Shown: in pieces, positions 26,583-39,289 of the stretch | Position numbering within the stretch: position 1 is the stretch's first letter | Layout of the letters: each line of letters begins with the position of its first letter | Assembly (NCBI GenBank): GCA_003344405.1 | Contig: NOWV01000021.1 | Span: 248,001 to 312,000, forward strand | Source of the DNA: Trichoplax sp. H2 | Taxonomy: Eukaryota; Placozoa; Uniplacotomia; Trichoplacea | DNA length: 64,000 bases | Direction of reading: 5' to 3' | Program-made: the position numbers and the translations under genes | The notes under the pieces: generated by a model | What the model saw: the letters and a program-made list of their open reading frames with translations, nothing else | Told to the model about the DNA's origin: nothing | Databases searched by the model: none

Positions 26583-26737
26583 AGTACAGTACAGTATTGT
26601 ACAGTAGTGCACTGTACACTGTACTGTACATTGTACAAGTGTACAAGTACAGTACAGTACAGAGGTGTCGCGGTTGACGTGAGCCGGAGTGAGGCGTGCA
26701 ACGTACAGTACAGTACAGTACAGTACAGTACAGTACA
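26583..26737. repeat. GTACA/ACTGT pentanucleotide repeat tract with inverted segments
   Basis: 26703-26737 is seven perfect GTACA units. The preceding 26583-26665 mixes AGTACAGTACAGT and ACTGTACACTGTACTGTAC in both orientations, so single strands could fold on themselves. Open frames running through it (26486-26753) are repeat by-products. It lies about 300 bp upstream of the OTUB1-like start codon. Confidence 0.85.
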
Positions 26738-27039
26738 ACACTCTACAAGCTGACTCTACCAGCTGACGGTACCAGATTAGGGCCTGGCCTCCAACTTGAC
26801 TGGAGGGTCTCTAGGGGATCTCAAGGCCACACTATGCAACTTTTCAACGTTTCATGACCCGCAAAGAATGAATTGACCCTGGAGTAAAGTCAGACCTGTT
26901 TCGATGACACTGTAATAAGACACGATCGAGTGATTCTAGTCTACTGTAAACTGCCTGCGTTATTTACCTATTCGATAGGATCAATGTTAGCCAAGTAAAA
27001 ACTTTAAAAATTAGCAAAGGATCGACGACGTAAGAAGAC
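26738..27039. promoter_or_regulatory. Presumed promoter/5'UTR region of OTUB1-like gene
   Basis: This is the 300 bases between the GTACA repeat and the OTUB1-like ATG at 27040. It is less AT-rich than its surroundings. No specific element such as a TATA box can be defended; the assignment is by position only. Confidence 0.3.
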
Positions 27040-29448
27040 ATGGAAGCAGAGAATGGTAATTCAACACAAGAAAATACTGGAATGGATGCAAGTACCGAAG
27101 CAGAAAACTTAGATCAAAAGATCATGGATCAGATGGAACTGATAAGGAAAGAGATAGAAGAATCTGTACCGTTACTTAGCCATAAAGAGGACATAGCCTC
27201 ATTGGCTAAAGAATATCCTCCGGACGATGCTATTTACCAAGGCAAAATACGATCATTATATTCCAGTTATCGATGGATAAGGAGAACTCGTCGTGATGGT
27301 AACTGCTTTTATAGAGCTTTTGGTATTTCATTGATGGAAATGCTTAAGCAAAATCCCGATGAATATCATAGGTATGTTGAAACTCCAAGGAGATGACCTG
27401 ATAAGCTAGCTAGTCAAGTAGACATCCTGCACAAATAATATCTTGCTGCAGTTTGAATACAGTTACGATCTGTTGTATAAGCAAGTGCTGGCTGCCACGA
27501 CACTGTGATATTCAATGATATCGAAAATAGAATGCAATAAATAAATTCAATTCAAAAATATTATTCTACTACAAAGCTGTTAACTAGATACTGACTATTA
27601 CTAAATAGAATAACTACATTTATGATATTGTATTGTATCCATCATCCATGAGATACCACATACTCCAATGGACACACTAGTCTACTCATGACGCTTAAAA
27701 ACTTCGCGGAAATACTATGCCAAATAATTCCTTATCCAACCCGATTGTACATTATAAAGTGATGAATATAATTATATAATAGTTAACTGGTATACACTGA
27801 TTCGGGTTATAACCTAGTGTAATCAAGACGGGCATAGAATTACTTGTATTACCTAACATGAGTGGTATTAAAGCGATAAGTTCAAGGTATAGTAGAAGTT
27901 TAACAACTGAGTGATAAATGCTTCATCTATCGTACATTGCGTCGAGTAATACTTGCATAGTATTGAACAAATACGTGCATTATGACACTATATTTTCGTA
28001 TTAAAAATCGTATTGAAATCCTATTGCGCTGACAAAGTGGCTCCGTAATATATCTATGCCGCACTGTACCGTGGACTACCAGAAGAAACCTCTCGGTTTT
28101 CTTCTAAAAATCCATGACTGTACAATTTACATATCAACGCTTAAATAGTTATTTCTTAAATTATTTCCCGAAAATCAATACCATGACTTCATTCATGGCT
28201 TTTAGCTAATTTTTACTTTTAGTCATATAAATTAATTATATGTCGCAAGAGACTATCAACTAAGTAACAATGTATTTATATATCGTATAGATATACGTAC
28301 GAAGTAAAGTGTGCCATTTTTAGCCGTAACTTTTAGGCGCAATCTCCTTATTTCTAGCCAGCTTCATATCTGCTTTAATTTATTTAGGGGCCTGAAATAG
28401 TTTCTTAGATTTACAATCAGTGTAATTAATTAAACTTACATTCTCGCCTGTTTTAAAGTTAAATTGCTCCCTACAGTTGTTACGTTTATTTTGATCTTTA
28501 GTAATATCTGAAATTATATCAATACTTCTGATTTAGAGTTTACAAAGTCATCGAAGAAAGCAAAGACCGATTAATAGAACTTGGCTATCAAGCTTTTATC
28601 ATTGAAGATTTCCATCAAACTGTGAGTAATAAATAATAGGCTAAATATTTTATAAAATCTACTATATTTATAATTTTATATCGACCATAAACATCTTCTT
28701 CTTGAACAGCATTCATATCAAAATGGATATAATATAATGTCAACTTGCTATTCAATCATTCTTCGATGTACCGATTACATCAATTTTCGACTAAATGATA
28801 ATTAAAGACTGTGCCAGCCACATTATCCACTTTTCTTCGACTTTTCCTGCTTACGCAATCATTACATGCAATAGCTCGAATTCCTATGCATTACTGTATA
28901 TCTTCAAATTACATGTAAACAGATATCAGAGTCCAAAAATATGTCAGTTTATACTTGGAGATAAATGTACTAACCGATTTAAAACAAAAGCTGAAATTTA
29001 CTAATGAGTGGCATACTGATTTTTGCTAACTAGAATATTATTTTATCGAAAATAGGTTCTTACTTTGCTAAAGAATGTTCGTAAAGACGATTGCACTAAC
29101 GATGAATTGGTAGAATGGTTTAATGATCGAGATCTATCAAATTACTTCGTCGTCTACTTCAGATTATTGACATCGGCCCATTTAAAGACTAATGCAGAAT
29201 TTTTTGAAAACTTTATAGATGGATATCAATCAGTAAAGGATTTTTGTTCTTACGAAGTTGAGCCTATTGGTAAAGAAAGCGATCACATTCATGCTATCGC
29301 TTTAACAGGATTCCTTAATACGGCTATTGAGATTGTATACTTGAACCATACGGATGATGATCTTTCCAAACATCGATTTCCGGAACATTCCGCTCCACAG
29401 TTTACTTTACTGTATCGCCCTGGCCATTATGACGTCCTGTACAAATAA
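27040..29448 (+). CDS. OTUB1: OTUB1-like ubiquitin thioesterase (otubain)
   Basis: OTU-family cysteine deubiquitinase; the family cleaves Lys48 chains and also inhibits E2 enzymes non-catalytically through an N-terminal helix. Three exons, 27040-27371, 28537-28621 and 29056-29448, join in phase with clean GT-AG borders and give 269 aa (human OTUB1, from memory, 271). The catalytic triad is intact: Asp86 and Cys89 in RRDGNCFYRAFG, and His263 in LLYRPGHYDVLYK. Each residue is offset by two from human numbering (88, 91, 265). Other family blocks are YQAFIIEDFHQT, YFVVYFRLLTSAHLKTNAEF and EVEPIGKESDHIHAIAL. The acidic N-terminus (1-45) is predicted helical. Transcription is away from the ankyrin-CARD gene. 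The first intron is 1.2 kb and shows no recognised feature. OTUB2 is less likely because of the N-terminal extension. Confidence 0.97.
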
Positions 29449-31401
29449 GATGTCCGTACTGTAATTTGTATAAATGGATTTTAAACTCTACCGTTGTATC
29501 AAGAAGTTTATGACACTGATAAGATCACTTGAGGAGTCTACCCCACTAAAATCTATGAGACATTTTACTGCTATTGGGAAAAATTGGGGGCTGATAAATT
29601 GAGCACATGTGGGCATACTTAATGTCACATAAAATTCGAATTATGACTAATATATTTCTTCCCTCATATAATCACGACTTATTGATAGCACTAATATTTG
29701 TTCCGATTGTTTTATTTCTTTTTCTGCTATATTAATTAAGATTTGATTATTAATCCGATCAACGCTGTGGCTAGAGTTACGGCGTATTACCGACTGTTAG
29801 CACTGGAAGGAAACGTCGAACGTTACTGTGCGTAGACTTGTTGTTATTATATTATTAATTGTTGAAATTTCTTAAGGTTGTGTTATACACGTTTGATACT
29901 ACGTTTTCAATAAATATTAAGTAACTATTAGCGGTTACGTTCCTTTACTTAAGATGCTATATCCATTAATCGAACGGTAGCGAACTAGAAATCATAAAAA
30001 GATACTTATCTACAAATTATCAGATTACCGATAAGCTTATTCCCGACAATATAGCACTCAATCCTATTATATTTTCTGAAATATTGATAAATTTCACATT
30101 ATATGTAATCAAAAAATTTATCCATTCAGCTAAATTTCGATTAGCTTAACCATTGATCTATTATAAGAAATTAAAGTAGGAGATAACAACAGAATAAGGT
30201 CTGATGGCACGAATTGTCACTTTACATTATTAATACGTATTTTGGGTATTTATGTAGTGCTTAATTTCACACAGATTCCGCTTGCTATTATACAGTAAAT
30301 TCACTCTATAAGCTTCAATTCTCTACTCAAGTTCCGTATGTCTGTAATATGCGTACATCATGGTGCAATTGCAACGCCAGCTGAATATGGATTGCGTAAT
30401 AGATCGCTTTTAAAATTAGTAAGATTATAGTCCGATAAACTGTAATCGGTATTACTACGAACCATTAATTTTTACTGGTACAAAGGTCCGCGAACAGCTT
30501 TCATTTAAAATCTTGTCAATATGTTTTACATTATAATAAGAAAATTATGCAAACTTTTGCAGACTTTACCTTATGATGCTAAATAGGGATGTTACGCTTA
30601 GAGTGTGGCTAGTAAATCGAATATACGTATTTTATAATCTCACATGCAACGCATACTGCCTTTACCTTATAAAGCTATAAACCTGTAACCACAGAAATCT
30701 TGGCACATAACAAATTTATTGATCAATGAGCCTTCATACAATACTGCATCAAATACACATTACTTCTCATTGATAAGATAGAGACAAAATTTGAGGATAA
30801 ATTATAATAATTATCATCGCCGAGCGATCAGATACTTATCTATTAAATATTATTGCAAGAAATTTTAGGAGTTTAACATTAATTTAAATTGGTACTGTTG
30901 TCGTTATCGACAATAAACTATTCTTAACCCTGTACGAGGCTATCTTCAGTGTACAATATTCGTCCTTATTCCAAATACTTATCGGAATGGAAGTAGTATC
31001 TTATTGATGCTCCTGAAAGAAAAATTTAAAGCACAAGCAATAATTTATCCCTAAAAATTGTAATGTACGCCATCAGCATTAGTCATCGTTGTATTTATTT
31101 TTAATACTGATGTACAGGATTTACGTATCTTCGGTATGGCTATAATATAGTTTAATTGCATAGCTATGGGCTATAGGACACAAGAATTGTTAAAAATGAC
31201 TGCATGGAGCAAGCATTCAATAAAATTACTTAACTATTTCAAGATGGAGTAAAAATAGGAAAAAGCAAATGAGGAATAAAATATGCAATTCGATGTATTC
31301 AGCAATAACATAACTTTTGGCAGAAAGATAAAAGTGAAAAGGCTACTGTATTAAGATGCTAATGATATCAGTTTTAATCTTCATCATATTTCGCTGAGAT
31401 T
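29449..31401. other. Convergent intergenic region, OTUB1-like to PAQR gene A
   Basis: About 1.95 kb of AT-rich DNA between two gene 3' ends. No frame, RNA gene or repeat could be supported. AATAAA occurs on the plus strand near 29910. Confidence 0.4.
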
Positions 31402-34400
31402 TTATTTCTTCTTCAATGAGGTGTAAGCATAATATTCTTCTTCTTCAGCTTGATTATGTAACTTGCCTTTACGTAGTAAAGCGTTATAAACTGCTATGAT
31501 AACCATGAGATTTAATATACCAACAATGACAATAGTAAATTCATAAGAAAGATCAGTAACCTTGCTTGTTAATAATAATTGATTTCTACGATGAGTGAAA
31601 TCACTCATGATACCTTTTATGAATGCATCATTGCCAAATGCTAAAAAAATATGAAGCCATTGATGACTATGGCCGATTATATCAAACTGACCAGGTGCTA
31701 GGCGTTCTGGTAGCCTAGCAATATTGCTCACAAATGACATAGCGTACCAAAACCAGTTGAGATAATAATAGCGTAAGGCTTCAGGATTGCAAGCATCAAC
31801 AGGACATGAGGAAATGCGATAGAATAACGGGAGAGCATTGTAAAAGTAAGGTACCGTAAACGCTAAAGTACGAATTAGGTAGCGAAATCTTAACCATTTA
31901 TGTCTAGATATGCACGTGAGGAGACATATAACGTTAGATATCACTACAGAAATAGATAAGAACAATATTCTATGACGATAGAACCAATCGCTGTCTGCTT
32001 CGAGCGCAGGTCTGGCGTAAAACAAGAAAGAAAATCCTCCACATATAGAATATAAGCAAATACCAGCGTAGTCTATGTAGTAACAGGTATGGCGGACATT
32101 TGCTGACAGGCAACAAAATAAGTGTGCTACACTACTAAAGCCAAGGAAGCCACATGAACCAATCGCGGTAATGATTATTCCGCGTACGTATGGGTCCGAT
32201 ATATCATTCTTTAAGAAAAATTGCACATAATTAAAAGCGAAATATAAGCAGGGGATGAGATGCGTCCATACATTTAAAGTTTCATTTGTCCGTTGAAATA
32301 AAGACCTGAAGATAAAAAATTTATTGTTGCTGTTAATATAATGCATACGAGTACCCGTATATACGTATTGCATGAATAAGCATACGATCAATCATAGAAT
32401 ATTAAGATATACGAATACCTTACTCGTGTGTGTATTTTACCGTACGATATACGCATTAAGTAAGATATTAAATAAACAACACTATAATTTTACAGCATTA
32501 CACTAAATATTGAATTAGAATATTGAATTAGAATCTCCATTGTAAATTTAATTATAGTTTATTAGCCTGGCGTAATTTTACTGTACTGTACATCAAGGCA
32601 GAGCTCCCAGTCGTTTCAAAGCCAATAAAATTCTAAATAATGAAATTAAATTATCAACTGCTTAATTATCGTAATGTAAAATTGCACGTACTCACCTACA
32701 GTTTTATCACCTACCCTCAAAAACTGAAATACACTAACTAATGAACGTATAGGAGTGTAATGTAAATACTTATACTAGCAACTGAGCTAAACCAAAATAT
32801 GGTAAATTACTACAATTATTTTGATTGGTATTTTAAGCCAAGCTCAGTTCAAATATCAACATTTCAATGAAAACTTGATTTTGATTCACTGATTACCTAT
32901 GTTTCTGGGATTAAATAATACTACATGATATGAATTGAATGCTATACGTGCCAATGGTAATCTAACACACACCATACTTCGCAAACAGCGATATACTCGT
33001 AGTATTAATCAAACTTTGTGCGTTATATCTTACCGTATCTGCTGCAAATAGCATTTAAGCAATATTATAGCATACTGTATAATGGTACACGCTACATTTA
33101 TCCTTAAATAATTGTAAAATTGTCATTTTATTCATAATATGTAAAGTATTCAAACGACAGCTATAAATATTCTTTCCTGGTGCACCATTAAGTATTAGCG
33201 TATTAAGGACTTTTTTTCATTTATAAAAATAGTTTACCCAACTACGGGCACGGACTGCTAGAGAGATTTCATTGAAGGAATATCTCTAAATTAATTTCTG
33301 ACTATAGCTGTACACTGTACAACATACAGTATGCCTTACATGCAAAAGGATGTAGAGCATCAGTAACCAATCCTCCATATATAATATACTGCACATTAAA
33401 TAGGGAACAATACCAAATACTCGAATAGTTTAATGATTGAAATACTTAATTGATGTCATCACGTAATTTATAAACTAATTATTTAATCTAATGACTGATC
33501 CAGTCATGGAAGCATATGAGAGCCCACTACCAATATATAATTAATCATTACTTTTAATACCTATTCAGTTTCGTCAAAGATAAGAGAACCTAATTCAAAA
33601 TTTGGCATGAAAAAGTAACTGTAGTGACACTAAAGACCCTAAAAAGTAATATTTTTGCCGGTCTAAGCTATGCTAAAGCTGTACTCTTTTAAAGAAATAT
33701 TCTCCTTTAGTATCATAAGTACGTACTATGTAGTAGTATTAACAAATCATACTTGTATTTTATATATATTGTGTACAATTATAAGTGCCACAATAAAGGA
33801 AATTTCTATTATAGAAATGACAATGAGTACTAAATCTTAAATCCAGTTGATTTCATCTGTCAATCTTTGAAGATCTACGCACCGCGAGCGAAATTAGAAT
33901 GCATATTGTAGTAAATATTAATATACTACTGCAAGTGAAGCCGTCTAGTCAAAGCTCCAGTACATGTAATATTTAATCAAAGTTTACTGTAAATACTACA
34001 AGACAATCCTACGCGTACAAGGAAAAAAAATTGAATGATTCTAATTATTATACGAGTAATTGCATACCGTATTATAAAAAAAAAAAATAGGTAATGATCA
34101 TTTGAAAGAGAATAAGGACGCAACTTGTAAGGATATAAAATCACTCAGACTACTTAGTAATGCGTGTTTAAGGGTCAGTTTAATATTGATGGTAAGAGAT
34201 TTAAAAAGTGGCATGTATACTGCACAGTATTTCAATATCATAGCATTAGCCATTAGTTGGCTCTTTTAGGAAATTTGTCCATCAATAAAAATTCTTCATT
34301 TCCTAACACGTGTTTCTACAACTCTCACCGAAAGCAAACTGAAAGGTCTGAGAATAACGGGCGATATCCAGATAGTATATACGGTTCTCGATAGAAACTT

Positions 34401-34510
34401 GGAATTTGTTTTGCTGTCAATAGCTTTTGATGAAAGGTTTTCTTGTTATCTCGATGACAAGTTGATCTTGCGATTGGTGCACCCATAGCGCAATGTTGAT
34501 TCTCCTTCAA
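31402..34510 (-). CDS. PAQR-family seven-helix receptor, membrane progestin receptor type (copy A)
   Basis: Two exons, 34329-34510 and 31402-32305, separated by a 2.0 kb intron, join in phase to give 361 aa. The first exon ends with FYREPYILSGYRP, the family N-terminal signature, and the second opens RSLFQRTNETLNVWTHLIP. The proposed zinc/hydrolase residues of the PAQR fold are present: Ser and His in SSVAHLFCCLS, Asp in YYIDYAGICLY, and the two His in IGHSHQWLH. Seven or eight hydrophobic helices are evident, and the tail is acidic and Lys-rich (EEEEYYAYTSLKKK). These features fit the progestin receptor branch (PAQR5-9) better than the adiponectin receptors. Human members sense progestins or act on sphingolipids; the ligand here is unknown. 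A paralogue lies immediately upstream on the same strand. Confidence 0.92.
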
Positions 34511-36823
34511 TAATGATAATTACAACAGCAATTTCATATAGACGATCCTCAATGGAATAAAATCCTATACGAATATATCAACAAACTGTAAGTGAAGATC
34601 TCTCTTCAAACAATATTAGTTGGATGATCCAATCGCAGGATCAATCGCCCAGAGGTGCACTCAAAATCGGCTCAAGTTGCTGCAACCCAAGATGAAATTG
34701 AATGGAAGCTGGCGAGGTCACTAAGGTTTATGTAAATCTCTGCTATGATACCAACTGAACAGCCAGCACAGTGCAGTACAGTACACTCAGTTGCCGTTGT
34801 TTTACTCACTCTGCAGTGCTCATACTGTACAGTACTATAGACGTCTTGGAAGGATAAACTATGAAAAGGCAATGTGTAGAATACTATACTGTACACTGTA
34901 CAGCACTGTACTCCAGTTGTAGTGTACACTATATAAACTAAACTAAACTGACTTTTATTTAATTAAGGCTGGACAAGGAGATGAACAACGCTTCAAAATC
35001 AAAATCAAATTGAACTTGTATAGAATCAGTCTTGAGTCTACAATCAAGACAACTCGTAGATACTGTATACTGAAAGTTGGATTCCATTTTGACTATTTTT
35101 ATAAAATATGAGAGTGCATAACTGCACATCCTAATAAAGAATAGAAGTACGGGACGCCAACGACTCTTTCTTCTCATTGGCCAGTGTCTTATTACGTCAG
35201 TTCCATACAGAAAGCCCCCCTTGTCTCTGTGGTCAGTTCAGTTCGTATTTTCCACAGAATTAATCCAAAAAATAACATAGTTTTTATCAAAATGCAAATT
35301 AAGTCAAAAACCACTAGAATCTCACACAAGATACTACAACACCACTGTCGAACTAAGAAACGACTCAATTTTCCCCTTAGCAGTCTTTAGATAGTCTTCA
35401 ATTTCACTCGAATAATTTCACTCGACTTGTTACTTCCCAGTTACATAAAGCCTTAGAGAAAGTGGTTAAGTAAAGTAGTACCATCGACAAGAAAATGATC
35501 TATGCATACATTCGAATAATCGAGCTACTACAACTAAGTCTATCGAGATTTGTTATTCACAAATTACATACAAACTTAAAAGATAACACCTAAATTAGAG
35601 TTTGTAGAACAATAATTCATTGTTACAATAATTTTAATGTCGAATGTATAATCATAAAAAGTAATGTGATCAGCATTCTAATGGATGTGTTTCCATATGG
35701 TTTGACCTGTCTACTATCCTTTCATTTTAAAAGATTTCTGTGAAGTTGATCTTTATTATGAGGTTTTGCAGCAAGAACATCATTTGGTTGGGATAGGAAT
35801 ACATTTAATGCGGTAATATACCGTTATTTATATGCAATACTTGTAGGTATGATGGGAGTGTAGATTAGATCATCTCATGCCCGGAAAATATTTTACCAAA
35901 AAAAGTAGTGATACATTATCCGACCTTTTCGCTATGTTTATTAGGTATTGTAGTTCATATTCAATTCATTTCTGATTGATAGTTCAATCCACTTTTTATG
36001 AACTCATCAAATTGGAACGGCGAATATCTGTACTAAATGCATCAAAATTGGGTCCGCAACGACCAAAGAATCACTGCTATCACTTAACTATGGCTATAAT
36101 CTCATATTTTATCATCTTATTTTCGTTTGAAAATTTAGAAAGATTGATACTACTCTTACTCAATAGGCTATATGTTTTCAGTGTTCAATTTATCGGATAA
36201 ATATTTTTCATATCTATCAATATGGCTTTTAAATTATGACTACGACGACACTTTTACAGTAGCATAGCTACATGTTGATAATAGTTTAATTTTTTATTGT
36301 CTAACTGTAAACAAATCAATGATGATTGTTGTACGTGGTAAGATGTATTTTCTTTATTAATCAGTCGGAAAATTGTAAAAATGGCAAACCTCCCACTACT
36401 ATAAGTGTGGTAATAACAGTCATTGAAACATAGTTGTAAATATTTCCTATCAAAGCTACCCTTTATTATAAAATAGTAATATTGACTTATAAAAACATTT
36501 TACGTCGTTAAGCTTAGAGCAGCACGTATGTGGCTTCGCGTAATGCTATAAAAATAAAAGATACATACCAAAAATAACGAGCAAGAGGTCCTAGTAAATA
36601 AAAAGTGATATATTTACCACAATATAGCAACCATATAATTATGAAATATCCGGTAACCTAGCACCGGAAAATTTTCAAATAAGTTACTATAAAGAAAGAT
36701 TAAAATAATAAATGATTCTCTATGGCTAACTGAGTTCTGATACATTGTACTTTGTCTTTGAGATTGGGTCATTAGTGGTACTATCCATTGGTATCCATCC
36801 TTTACAACGTTATATCACAGCTA
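34511..36823. other. Intergenic region between the two PAQR genes
   Basis: 2.3 kb separating tandem PAQR genes. 34770-34930 holds several GTACAGTAC/GTACTGTAC-type motifs in both orientations, similar to those at 19487 and 26583. Open frames at 35184-35390 and 35976-36200 (plus) show no family resemblance and were not called. Confidence 0.4.
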
Positions 36824-38173
36824 TTAATCCATTTTGGCATGCCTAGCTAGTTTGTAGCTACAAATACTAACTATCAATGCATTCAAAAGAATTGCAAGCA
36901 TCATTGATCCAATGGTTATAAAGAAACTTGGCGCATCAGACGGCATGTACTTTGGCCTACATGCATTTACATCAAATTCCAAAGAATTTATTTGCTCCAC
37001 AGTTCCTAAACTTAAAAATACATGAAACCATTGATGGCTATGACCAATGACATCAAATTTTCCAGGAGCAAATTTCTCAGGAATTTTGAAAACATAAGCG
37101 GTAATTGCTGCTACATACCACGACCATTGGCGAACAAGATGAGTTGCTGAAGGCAATTGATTTTGCCAAAAGAGCCACAAGCTTGGACTTGTATTGAATA
37201 TTAAGTTAATTGCAAAAGCTCCTGTTCTTATGACCGCTCCTGTTGACCTCCAATAATGTCTTGAAATACACGATACTAAACAAACACTTAAAGATACACC
37301 AAATGATAATGTCGTGAAGGCAATTTGTGACAATGGGTAATTATTGGTCGGCGCGTTTGGTAATACGTATAGATTATAGTAAGTAATTCCAGCACCCATA
37401 GCATAAATACAAATACCAGAATAGTCGATGTAGAAACATGTATGACGATATTTTATGGACATTGAACAAAACAAGTGTGCAATACTGCTGGCCAAATGAT
37501 AGAATATGATGCCAATGTAATTTGGCATGAAAGGATAATATTGAAATTCGAAACAGCCGCTATCATTATTTGAATAGAATTGAATGGCTCTATTCAAAAA
37601 GTAAATAATTGGTAGGAAATGCGTCCAAACATTTAAAGTTTCGTTGCTAGCTCGAATTAACGATCTGCAAAATGATCATAGCAATGAAGAATAAGTTTAC
37701 AAATCTTTGAATGCATAGCCTACAACAACGTACATTAAAGAATATCAAATGGATATCATGATTGATTTAAAAATGTCAAGCACTTAAAGATGCAAGTACA
37801 GTACAGTCAATTCGAGGTTATTTTCTACAGTTAATACACGTAAACTAAGCTATGCTTGTATGCCCATAGCTTCATCGCTATTATACTGTATTTGATCTGA
37901 CTACTTAGTTTTTTACCTATCATACAGTATCCTAGTTGATGTCATATTATGACACTACAATAAAAAGAGTACTGTTAATTACCCTTTATTCCACGAGATA
38001 TATTACAAAGTTGTAGAAATTTTATGAATAAATTACCTTAAGCAGCTCTTGCAAGTAGAGCATGGTTCACGATAACCAGTTAAAATATAAGGTTCACGGT
38101 ATTGAGTTGGCATTTGATGGACTGGTAAATAAGAAATGCTGTTTGATTTCCTCATTTCAGTCATGTTCACCAT
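36824..38173 (-). CDS. PAQR-family seven-helix receptor, membrane progestin receptor type (copy B)
   Basis: Two exons, 38037-38173 and 36824-37664, joined in phase give 325 aa. The intron falls at the same place and phase as in copy A (after REPYI.GYR..., before RSL...NETLNVWTH), so the two are paralogues from tandem duplication. An in-frame stop upstream bounds the start; Met at 38173 or 38164 is possible. Motifs: QYREPYILTGYREP, SSIAHLFCSMS, FYIDYSGICIYAMGAG and IGHSHQWFH, so the proposed metal-site residues are kept. The copies are clearly diverged: A has the longer N-terminus and B lacks the acidic tail. Function is by family only. Confidence 0.92.
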
Positions 38174-38870
38174 CTGCCGTTGGAATCGTTAAAATCAAAC
38201 AAGATTGGGTCAATTTTCGTTTAAAATAGGATACGGCAGTACTACAAATAGAGCTTGAGTTTTCAAGGAGGTAATAGGATGATGATAGCACTCGCAGACT
38301 AATTTCAATCTACAGAATTTATATAAGCAAGGCATGAATAAGTTTCGAAATTTTATCGGTCATTGCATTGAGATAAAATGTAGAAGTTACAAGGAGTAAG
38401 GATGAGCAAACCTTATACCAATATTAGCACTTTCAAAGAGAACTGCATCCTCCTTGAAATTTTAATTTTTACGCCTAACCCCAGTTGAATATTTGCAAGA
38501 CAGTTTATAAAGGCACATTGGATTGAAACATAAGAAAGACAAATGATCAAGAGTATGCTGTCATTACATTTAACAAAACAAACAAGCAGGATCCAATTTT
38601 TCAATTTTAACCACAGTATAAGAATAGAGTTTAGGATTACCAATAACGCCCAAGCTACTCGAATGGCTTGGCTTAAAATGATACTCGTCTATCTCGTCGA
38701 TGAAGTTGATTTTAAAGGGTTAACCACACGCGCCGGTAAGAAAGCACCGAGATCATTGGCCTATTTACAGTTAATTAATACCGAGGTCATCATACTGCCT
38801 AATGGAGTATCATCTGAGGAAGGTTCATGACAGATCTGTGACCCCTATCGATTTAGTCTCTGTAGACAGT

Positions 38871-38902
38871 CTCGATGCCTAGTTGTCTGACTAGGCATCG
38901 AG
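38871..38902. repeat. Perfect 13-bp inverted repeat, 6-base loop
   Basis: CTCGATGCCTAGT at 38871-38883 pairs exactly with ACTAGGCATCGAG at 38890-38902 across TGTCTG. There is no U-tract or gene context, so it is unlikely to be a terminator. It could be a footprint of a small inverted-repeat element. Confidence 0.7.
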
Positions 38903-39289
38903 TTTAATAACTGCTTCTCTCTGATTGACTTTACGTTGCCATGGCAGCATCTCTATCATGATGGATCCTATAGTAGTAATTCTACTACTAACAACAGTAT
39001 AGTGCGGTACTCAAATAGATTCAATGATTTACTTATTGATTCTAATGAATTCATTATTAAATTAAAAGGTAAATCAAAGGTGCGATCTTTTTACGAAGCT
39101 TTCTCCAGCGCGCTTCTCGTCCATGTACAATGTACACTGAACACTATACACTATACAGTACTGTACGCGTCCTATCACAGTGTCAACATGGTAGTCCAAA
39201 TTTCAATACTAATCATGATAAATACGAGTCAATATTAAAATTTGAAAAATCAATGGTGAGATCGATCACTGTCAGCGAGTTCGACAGTA

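Noticed and set aside
26486-26753. Overlapping Tyr/Val/Thr-rich frames on both strands
   Set aside because: Products of the GTACA repeat; no family resemblance or splice context.
38543-38830. 95-codon plus-strand frame
   Set aside because: No family resemblance and no clear splice partners; not enough to call a gene.
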